NCBI GenBank assembly: GCA_031275595.1
Contig: JAISOO010000156.1
Span: 1-9,625 of the forward strand
Source of the DNA: Spirochaetaceae bacterium
GTDB taxonomy: Bacteria; Spirochaetota; Spirochaetia; Treponematales; Breznakiellaceae
DNA: 9,625 nucleotides
Direction of reading: 5' to 3'
Below the pieces are notes generated by a model. It saw nothing but the letters and a program-made list of their open reading frames with translations. It had not been told where the DNA came from and did not search any database. Of this stretch, positions 4,313 through 9,625 are shown one piece after another. The position numbers and the translations under genes are program-made. Positions within the stretch are counted from its first letter, which is position 1. Each line of letters opens with the position of its first letter.

Positions 4313-6577
4313 ATGGGAGATCTCTTTAGTTCCTCCGGGGGAGTCTCCCAAAGCCCCCTGGCGGACCGGATGCGGCCAAAGATTCTGGACGATATTATCG
4401 GTCAGGATCATATTGTCGGTCCCGGGCGGCTTTTGCGGCGGGCCATTCAGGCGGACCGGCTTTCGTCGGTCATCTTCTACGGCCCCCCCGGTACGGGTAA
4501 AACAAGCCTGGCCAGGGTTATCGCCAATACCACAAAAAGTTCCTTTGAAAGCCTCAATGCGGTCCTGGCGGGGATCAAGGATATCCGGGAGGCCATAGAC
4601 CGCTCCGACGAACGGCGCCGCCTCTACAGTAAACGGACCATCCTCTTTGTGGACGAGGTTCACCGGTGGAACAAGGCTCAGCAGGACGCCCTGCTCCCCT
4701 GGGTAGAAAACGGGACGGTGATCCTCATCGGGGCCACCACGGAAAACCCCTTTTTTGAAGTCAACCGGGCCCTGGTAAGCCGGAGCAGGATCTTCCAGCT
4801 TAAACCCCTGACCGCGGAAAATCTCCGGGAGGCCGCCCTGCGGACGGTGGCGGACAGGGAACGGGGATACGGTAACTGGCGGGTGGTGTTTGAGGAGGGG
4901 GCCTTGGAACACCTGGTGGAAGTCGCCGGAGGAGACGCCCGGAGTCTTCTCAACGCCCTGGAACTGGCAATAGAGACCAGCCCCGGCTCCTGGCCCCCCC
5001 CGGAGGACACGGAAATCCGCATCTCCCTCCCGGCGGCGGAAGAAAGCATCCAGCGCCGGGCGGTGTTATACGACCGGGACGGGGATTACCACTTTGACAC
5101 CATCAGCGCCTTTATCAAAAGCGTCCGGGGGAGCGACCCCGACGCGGCCTTGTATTGGCTTGCCAAGATGGTCCGGGCCGGGGAAGATCCGGCTTTTATC
5201 TTTAGACGGATGATCATTCTTGCCAGCGAAGACGTGGGTATGGCGGACCCCCAGGCGATAACCGTGGTTATTGCCTGTGCCGAAGCCTTTGAGCGGATAG
5301 GCTTTCCCGAGGGGAATTTTCCCCTGGCCCACGCCTGCTTATACCTGGCCACGGCGCCGAAATCCAACACAGCCATGGCCTTTTTTGACGCCCTGGGGGA
5401 GGTAAACAGGGAGGACGCGGAGGTCCCCAACCACCTGCGGGACGCCAGCAGGGATGCCGAGGGGTTCGGCCATGGGGACGGCTATATCTATCCCCATGCC
5501 TACCGGGATCATTGGGCGGCCCAGCAGTACCTTCCCCGGGTATTACGGGGAAAGACTTTTTACCTGCCTTCCCGGATGGGCTATGAAGGGAAGATCCGGG
5601 AGGAGGTGCTAAAAAAACGGGAACTCCAGGCGGCGGTTATTATGGGGGATAACCCCGGGGAAGGCGGGGAGGAATACCTCTCCTGGTCCGCTTCGTCCAA
5701 GGGCAAGGAAGGCTGGTTCAAACGCCTGGAATCGGGGAGGAGCGCCCTCCTCTTATCTGACCGGGACATGATTTTAGGCCAATGTTTCCCGGCCCGGCAT
5801 GACCGGATCCTCATCCCCGCCGCCAATGACGGCCTCCTCCTCTGGGAAAGCCTGCGGAAGGTCCCGGAGGGCCTTGCCGCGGCCCTGGTGGATACCGAAA
5901 CCGCCCGGGAGGCCCTGCTCCGCTACGCCTCAATGCTGGAGGAATGCGAACAGCCCCAAATCGGGGTATCCCCTCCGGGAAGGCTCCCCGCCCCGGAAGA
6001 AGCGGAGGCCCTGTTTTCCTCCCCTGTTTTTGACCATATCCTGGCCCGGGAGCCCTGGAGACGGGGATTCCCCCCGCCGGAAAAGGCCGGCGCCGCTCCC
6101 TTAGAGGCCTTTGCCGAAGGCGCCCGGAGGCTGCTTGCTTCCGGGGGAGACCTGGTGATCCTCCAGACCCTCCCCCGGCTGGGGGAACGGATCTCCCGGC
6201 TCCTGGAGGATGAGTGCGGTGCCCCGGGGCCCGCCCCGGGAAAATTGGTAAAAAAACTTAAGGAAGCGGAACAGGACTTCTTTACCAATCAAGGGGGATA
6301 TTGGACCTGGGATGGGGAAATCCTGGAAAAGGCCTTTACCGCGGGGGGACTCAAAACCACCTTCTCGGTATTGGACCAAAAAGAGGAACGGCTCCTTACT
6401 GAGCGGGACTTGGCCCTGTGGTTTGACCGGGATCGTTCAACCTGGGGCGCCTTTATTGCCCCGGCCCTGGGAGATACGGACTTTTCGCGCATCCGGGAAC
6501 TGCTTTCCGCCCGGATAAAACAGGGCCCCCTCACCTGGAAATGGAAGAGCATCCTCCTCAGGGGGATCGCAAATTGA
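4313..6577 (+). CDS. rarA: Replication-associated recombination protein RarA (MgsA) with C-terminal methyltransferase-like extension
   Basis: The first ~435 residues are a complete RarA/MgsA/Mgs1-type AAA+ ATPase. They have the N-terminal LF...PLADRMRP motif, GQDHIVGPG, Walker A GPPGTGKT (57-64), Walker B LFVDEVHR (111-118), sensor 1 GATTENP, arginine-finger region SRSRI (156-160), sensor 2 GDARSLLN, and the tetramer-forming C-domain with DYHFDTISAFIKSVRGSDPDAALYWLA. RarA acts at stalled replication forks with SSB and the clamp loader. Typical RarA ends near residue 440 (LPSRMGYEGKIREEV here). This protein continues for about 310 residues with a Rossmann-like pattern (DRILIPAANDGLLLW, AALVDTETAREALLRYA, FDHILAREPW, LLASGGDLVILQTLPRLGE). 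RarA fused to an extra domain is known in some bacteria. The ATG at 4313 has no clear Shine-Dalgarno and an in-frame TAG is three bases upstream, so no extension is possible; it may depend on coupling with the lipoprotein gene, 44 bp upstream. Confidence 0.96.
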   Translation: MGDLFSSSGGVSQSPLADRMRPKILDDIIGQDHIVGPGRLLRRAIQADRLSSVIFYGPPGTGKTSLARVIANTTKSSFESLNAVLAGIKDIREAIDRSDERRRLYSKRTILFVDEVHRWNKAQQDALLPWVENGTVILIGATTENPFFEVNRALVSRSRIFQLKPLTAENLREAALRTVADRERGYGNWRVVFEEGALEHLVEVAGGDARSLLNALELAIETSPGSWPPPEDTEIRISLPAAEESIQRRAVLYDRDGDYHFDTISAFIKSVRGSDPDAALYWLAKMVRAGEDPAFIFRRMIILASEDVGMADPQAITVVIACAEAFERIGFPEGNFPLAHACLYLATAPKSNTAMAFFDALGEVNREDAEVPNHLRDASRDAEGFGHGDGYIYPHAYRDHWAAQQYLPRVLRGKTFYLPSRMGYEGKIREEVLKKRELQAAVIMGDNPGEGGEEYLSWSASSKGKEGWFKRLESGRSALLLSDRDMILGQCFPARHDRILIPAANDGLLLWESLRKVPEGLAAALVDTETAREALLRYASMLEECEQPQIGVSPPGRLPAPEEAEALFSSPVFDHILAREPWRRGFPPPEKAGAAPLEAFAEGARRLLASGGDLVILQTLPRLGERISRLLEDECGAPGPAPGKLVKKLKEAEQDFFTNQGGYWTWDGEILEKAFTAGGLKTTFSVLDQKEERLLTERDLALWFDRDRSTWGAFIAPALGDTDFSRIRELLSARIKQGPLTWKWKSILLRGIAN

Positions 6578-6602
6578 TCCGGAGCCCTTTCCGGTTTATA
6601 CT
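6574..6602 (+). promoter_or_regulatory. Candidate promoter of the SGNH esterase gene
   Basis: TTGATC (6574-6579) and TATACT (6597-6602) are separated by 17 bp. They match four and five of the six consensus bases and sit between the end of rarA and the esterase start. This suggests the esterase is transcribed separately from rarA. Confidence 0.45.
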
Positions 6603-6632
6603 ATCCCCATCTCAATACAAGGAAGCGAATCG

Positions 6633-7283
6633 ATGAAGACCATCCTTTGTTACGGCGATTCTAATACCTGGGGCTACAACCCGCAAACAGGAGAGCGCTA
6701 CGATCATAAAACCCGCTGGCCCATGGCGCTGAAAAAATTACTTAACGGCAGCGCCCCGGAGGATGCCCCCCGGTATTGGGTCGATGAGGAAGGGCTCTGC
6801 GGCAGGACCAGCTGCAGGGAAGATCCGGTGGAGGGGGACATGAATGGCCTGCGCCAACTGATACCCATTCTGGAAAGCCACAAACCCCTGGATATGGTGG
6901 TGGTTATGCTGGGAACCAATGATATGAAAATCCGGTATAACCCCTGCGCCTATGACATTGCCCGGGGGGTAGGCCGGCTGGTAACGGCTATTAAGGATTC
7001 CCGTACCGGCCCCGGTAATACCTGCCCCAAGGTGCTTATGATCTGCCCTCCCCCAACGGTGGATGCCCCGGCTTTCAAAAATATGTTTGGGGATAGCGTG
7101 GAATTATCCAAAAAACTTCCCGGTTTTTATCGGCAGTTTGCGGAGGAATGCGGGGCGGAATTTCTGGACGCCGGTAAAATCATACAAAGCAGCAAAACAG
7201 ACGGTATCCACTTTGACCCGGAAGCGCATTACAAACTGGCCGCCGCGGTGGCGGATATGGTCAAAACGATGGAGCCGGAATAG
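6633..7283 (+). CDS. SGNH/GDSL hydrolase, arylesterase/acyltransferase type
   Basis: The 216-residue product has every block of an SGNH hydrolase. Block I is ILCYGDSNTWG with nucleophile S10, block II glycine is in EGLCGRTS (57), block III is MLGTNDMK with N96, and block V is DGIHFDPEAH with D190 and H193. The whole protein aligns by eye with the Mycobacterium smegmatis arylesterase/acyltransferase MsAcT (GDS-TWG, EGL-RT, D-VI-MLGTND, PKVL--PPP, FFDAG, DGIHF). It has no signal peptide, so it should hydrolyse acetyl or other short acyl esters of small molecules or sugars in the cytoplasm. AAGGAAG (6619-6625) is seven bases from the ATG. Length is normal for the family. The next genes, a regulator and a sugar aldolase, suggest it removes acetyl groups from an imported sugar; that is inference. 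Confidence 0.94.
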   Translation: MKTILCYGDSNTWGYNPQTGERYDHKTRWPMALKKLLNGSAPEDAPRYWVDEEGLCGRTSCREDPVEGDMNGLRQLIPILESHKPLDMVVVMLGTNDMKIRYNPCAYDIARGVGRLVTAIKDSRTGPGNTCPKVLMICPPPTVDAPAFKNMFGDSVELSKKLPGFYRQFAEECGAEFLDAGKIIQSSKTDGIHFDPEAHYKLAAAVADMVKTMEPE

Positions 7284-7372
7284 GGGAACTGGGGACGGTA
7301 AGTCTCAAAGCGGGCATCATCCGGGGGTTTTACCCTTGTGGGGACGGGAAAAACCTTGTATCATAAACTATT

Positions 7373-8272
7373 ATGGAAAATTCTTCCGGGGAAAGCTGGG
7401 ATTCCTTCTTACACTACCTTCCCTACAGCGAAGAAGATGAAAAAATCGGGATGGTATGCACCACCGCGGGCAGTGTGGAGGTAAAACCCCATACGGTTTA
7501 CCCTCCGAATAAAAATAAACATCCCGCCCTTTTCCGGCAGGTGGCGGAAGGCCGGATATTGCCGGAATTTCAAATTCTCTATATCACCAAAGGGGAGGGG
7601 ATCTTTGGGGCCGGCGACAGGACCTATACGGTTACGCCCGGTTCTTTTTTACTGGTCTTTCCGGGAATAAAACATTTTTATAAACCGGTCTTTGAAACAG
7701 GCTGGCATGAATACTGGGTCGGCTTTAAAGGCGGGTTTTATTCCAATTTGGCCGAGAAGGGGCTCCTTTCCATGGAGCGTATTTTTTTTGAGGTGGGGCT
7801 TCATAATGACATCGTATCGATCTTCGAACAGATCCTGCATGAAGTGCGGACCCAGCAGCCCCTCTATCAGCTCAAGGCCTGTTCGGGGATCCTGACCCTG
7901 ATCGCCGAAATGCTGACCCATGAACGCCGGTCGGAGCAGCCCAATTATTATCAAAAAATCGTGGAAAAAGCCAAATATCTTATGGAAACGAATGTTTTCA
8001 AGGCCATTAATGTGTCGGATATTTCCGAACAGATAGGGGTGACCCCCTCGAAACTCAATGAAATTTTTAAAACCTATACGTCCATGACTCCCTATCAGTA
8101 TTACATCCATATCAAGATCCATAAAGCCGAATGCCTCCTTGAAGATGATAACGTGACGGTTAAAGAGGTGGCCTTTCAGTTGGGATTTGAGGATCAGTAC
8201 TATTTTTCCCGACTTTTTAAGAACAAAACCGGGGTTGCCCCTTCGGATTGGAAAAAATATATCCGCCAATGA
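7373..8272 (+). CDS. AraC-family transcriptional regulator
   Basis: The 299-residue protein has a cupin sensory domain (about 60-120: LPEFQILYITKGEGIF, then TVTPGSFLLVFPGIKHFYKP). A helical linker follows, then a double helix-turn-helix DNA-binding domain (about 193-298). Helix-turn-helix 1 is INVSDISEQIGVTPSKLNEIF, and helix-turn-helix 2 is VTVKEVAFQLGFEDQYYFSRLFKNKTG with the family signature ending APSDWKKYI. Such proteins sense a sugar with the cupin and usually activate nearby catabolic genes, here most likely the aldolase 87 bp downstream. The start is uncertain: the ATG at 7373 has no clear Shine-Dalgarno. A weak promoter (TTGTGG 7336-7341, 17 bp, TATCAT 7359-7364) would give an almost leaderless message from it. 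ATG 7451 is an alternative start that would keep both domains. Confidence 0.95.
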   Translation: MENSSGESWDSFLHYLPYSEEDEKIGMVCTTAGSVEVKPHTVYPPNKNKHPALFRQVAEGRILPEFQILYITKGEGIFGAGDRTYTVTPGSFLLVFPGIKHFYKPVFETGWHEYWVGFKGGFYSNLAEKGLLSMERIFFEVGLHNDIVSIFEQILHEVRTQQPLYQLKACSGILTLIAEMLTHERRSEQPNYYQKIVEKAKYLMETNVFKAINVSDISEQIGVTPSKLNEIFKTYTSMTPYQYYIHIKIHKAECLLEDDNVTVKEVAFQLGFEDQYYFSRLFKNKTGVAPSDWKKYIRQ

Positions 8273-8300
8273 CTCCCGCCGCATAAGCGCATATAAAAAG

Positions 8301-8333
8301 TCCATCATATACCTACGATTATCCATGTACTAT
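8301..8333 (+). promoter_or_regulatory. Possible AraC-type operator before the aldolase gene
   Basis: The 87-bp gap between regulator and aldolase contains TCCAT at 8301-8305 and again at 8322-8326. They are 21 bp (two helical turns) apart, as in tandem AraC-family half-sites. A weak -10-like TACTAT lies at 8328-8333 with no good -35 box, as expected for an activator-dependent promoter. A five-base repeat is thin evidence. Confidence 0.2.
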
Positions 8334-8359
8334 TAAAAAAAGGGGAGTTAAAATAATAT

Positions 8360-9520
8360 ATGGACCTGACAGAACTTATTACCCTGTCCCGGCATTACGG
8401 GGCCGATCCGGACTATGTGGTTGCCGGCGGGGGGAATACTTCTTTAAAAGACCCTTCGATCCTCCTTATCAAAGGCTCAGGGACGGCCCTCTCGGATATA
8501 AGCGCCGATGGTTTTGTCAGGATGGATCGGAGTAAATTGGCCCTTATATGGGAAAAAACATACCCCCAAAACGAGGACGACCGGGAAGCGGCGGTTCTGG
8601 CGGATATGATGGCCGCTAAAATGCCCGGGGAAGGGCAGAAACGCCCCAGCGTGGAAACCCTGCTCCACGATATGCTCCCCTTTGCCCTGGTGGTTCATAC
8701 CCATCCGGCTTTGGTAAACGGCCTGACCTGTTCCGCGGGGGGCGCGGAGGAAGCGCGGAACTTATTTGGAGAAAAAGCCCTGTGGATCCCCGAAGTCAAC
8801 CCGGGATATACCCTTTCCCGGGTGGTAAAGGAAGCCATGGATGCCCATACCCGCCGGTCCGGCGTACCGGCGGCGATCATCCTGCTGCAAAATCACGGGG
8901 TTTTTGTGGGTGCGGACACCCCGGAGGGAATCCGGAACCTTTACCGGTATCTTATGGATACCCTGGGCGCAAAGATCGCCCGGAAGCCGGATTTTTCCGG
9001 TAAAACCCTTCAATACGGTCCTTCCGCGGAGGCCGCCGCTGTTCTGGCGGATCTGGCAGGATCGGCCGGAGCAAACCACGGGCCGGGGAAGGTTATTTTT
9101 GAGCGAAACCGGGAAATCGCGGCCCTGGTGGAGGATGCCGCCGCGTTTTACCCCATCTCTTCAGCCTTTACCCCGGATCACATCGTGTATTCCGGCAGCG
9201 ACCCCCTCTTTATAGATACCGGCGGGAAGGGAGATATGACCCGTTTCATCAGGGAAGCCTGGAAAAATCATCTGGAAAAAACCGGACGCCCTCCAAAAAT
9301 CGCCGCCCTCCGGGGGCTTGGGGTTTTCGGCATCGGCCCTTCGGAAAAGGCGGCCCGGCTTGCCCTGGAACTTTTCGCCGATACCATCAAGGTGGCGGTT
9401 TACACACAGGCCTTTGGAGGCCCCCGGTTTATGGCGGCCGATAAAATAGATTTTATCAACAACTGGGAAGTGGAACGGTACCGTTCCGGCATTTCCGGCG
9501 CAACCGACAAGGAGGAATGA
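8360..9520 (+). CDS. Class II aldolase/adducin family protein, rhamnulose-1-P aldolase-like, without dehydrogenase domain
   Basis: Residues about 1-210 are a class II (zinc) aldolase/adducin domain. It has the substrate loops GGGNTSLK (23-30) and LIKGSGTAL (36-44), the acidic RPSVETLLH (E99), the metal histidines VVHTHPALVN (H113, H115) and LQNHGVFV (H179). Residues about 245-378 match the middle section of YuxG/RhaE-type bifunctional rhamnulose-1-phosphate aldolase/lactaldehyde dehydrogenases: AFTPDHIVY, PLFID, LGVFGIGPSEKAA, FGGPRFM, IDFINNWEVERYR. In those enzymes a short-chain dehydrogenase with a GxxxGxG motif follows; here the protein stops eight residues after YRSG. It probably cleaves a ketose-1-phosphate such as rhamnulose- or fuculose-1-phosphate to DHAP and lactaldehyde, but the substrate is not proven. 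The start is ATG 8360 with AGGGGAG (8341-8347) 12 bases upstream, a rather long spacing. Control by the AraC protein just upstream is likely. Confidence 0.9.
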   Translation: MDLTELITLSRHYGADPDYVVAGGGNTSLKDPSILLIKGSGTALSDISADGFVRMDRSKLALIWEKTYPQNEDDREAAVLADMMAAKMPGEGQKRPSVETLLHDMLPFALVVHTHPALVNGLTCSAGGAEEARNLFGEKALWIPEVNPGYTLSRVVKEAMDAHTRRSGVPAAIILLQNHGVFVGADTPEGIRNLYRYLMDTLGAKIARKPDFSGKTLQYGPSAEAAAVLADLAGSAGANHGPGKVIFERNREIAALVEDAAAFYPISSAFTPDHIVYSGSDPLFIDTGGKGDMTRFIREAWKNHLEKTGRPPKIAALRGLGVFGIGPSEKAARLALELFADTIKVAVYTQAFGGPRFMAADKIDFINNWEVERYRSGISGATDKEE

Positions 9521-9527
9521 TAAAAAG

Positions 9528-9556
9528 TTAACCAACGTCGGTAAATGATGTATAAC
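9528..9556 (+). promoter_or_regulatory. Candidate promoter for a gene beyond the window
   Basis: TTAACC (9528-9533) and TATAAC (9551-9556) are spaced by 17 bp, matching four and five of six consensus bases. Transcription would begin near 9563 and lead into the ribosome-binding site at the window end. Confidence 0.4.
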
Positions 9557-9585
9557 CTGAAGATAGTATCGACAGGGGAAGGCTG

Positions 9586-9625
9586 CGGTTCGTCATGCTT
9601 ATTGGTCCACGAGACCGTCAAGGAG
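9586..9625 (+). promoter_or_regulatory. Hairpin and ribosome-binding site of the next gene
   Basis: CGGTTCGT (9586-9593) pairs with ACGA-G-ACCG (9609-9617) through eight base pairs with one bulged G. The sequence AAGGAG (9620-9625) follows at once and ends the window. The start codon of the next gene should lie within about ten bases downstream. Confidence 0.4.

Noticed and set aside
4286..4912. Minus-strand frame of 208 codons opposite rarA
   Set aside because: It lies antisense to the conserved Walker A and Walker B region of RarA and arises from G/C-rich codon bias.
6578..6600. Terminator after rarA (CCGGA-GCCCTT-TCCGG followed by TTTA)
   Set aside because: The stem has only five pairs and the T-run is three bases, too weak to support.
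7649..8326. Minus-strand frame of 225 codons opposite the AraC-family gene
   Set aside because: The plus strand encodes a complete, well-conserved cupin and double helix-turn-helix; the antisense product has no recognisable features.
9509..9532. AAGGAGG followed by ATG ATA AAA AGT TAA as a leader peptide overlapping the aldolase stop
   Set aside because: The ribosome-binding site is only one to two bases from the ATG, too close for efficient initiation, and four codons carry no regulatory signature.

Overview
The window looks like part of a spirochaete chromosome, most likely a Treponema-type organism. The signs are a lipoprotein with a short spirochaetal lipobox (LFSC), a small outer-membrane barrel resembling the TP0733 family of treponemes, and a RarA protein carrying an extra C-terminal domain. 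This placement is inferred from protein character, not from a database match. By eye, roughly the first 2.2 kb is clearly more A/T-rich than the rest, which suggests two blocks of different history.

Region 1 (1-2230) looks accessory. It holds the last 28 codons of an unidentified gene (1-87), a hairpin-rich leader (88-316), and a secreted von Willebrand factor A-like protein (317-1834) whose DxSxS metal-site motif sits at the extreme C-terminus instead of before the rest of the domain. An 18-bp perfect palindrome overlaps its stop codon. Next comes a minus-strand open stretch (about 2227-1856) that reads like the inside of a real protein but has no start codon and no natural end, so it is probably a gene remnant.

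Region 2 (2237-2534) is the most unusual non-coding part. A strong sigma70-type promoter (TTGAAC, 17 bp, TATAAT) points into a closely packed series of hairpins: a perfect 16-bp stem at the predicted 5' end, then 10-bp and 12-bp stems, then a GC-rich stem followed by seven T's that looks like an intrinsic terminator. A further hairpin follows before the first gene of the next operon. This could be a small structured RNA of about 180 nt, or an attenuating leader. It could also be a cluster of dispersed palindromic repeats.

Region 3 (2535-6577) is a probable three-gene operon: an outer-membrane beta-barrel, a lipoprotein, and RarA fused to a domain that looks like a decayed methyltransferase fold.

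Region 4 (6578-9625) is metabolic. It holds an SGNH esterase related to the Mycobacterium smegmatis arylesterase/acyltransferase with its own promoter, an AraC-family regulator, and a class II aldolase/adducin protein. The last resembles the front part of the bifunctional rhamnulose-1-phosphate aldolase/lactaldehyde dehydrogenase (YuxG/RhaE type) but lacks the terminal dehydrogenase domain. A sugar-catabolism cluster, perhaps for a deoxysugar such as rhamnose, probably continues past the window: a promoter and a ribosome-binding site (AAGGAG at the very last bases) announce another gene.
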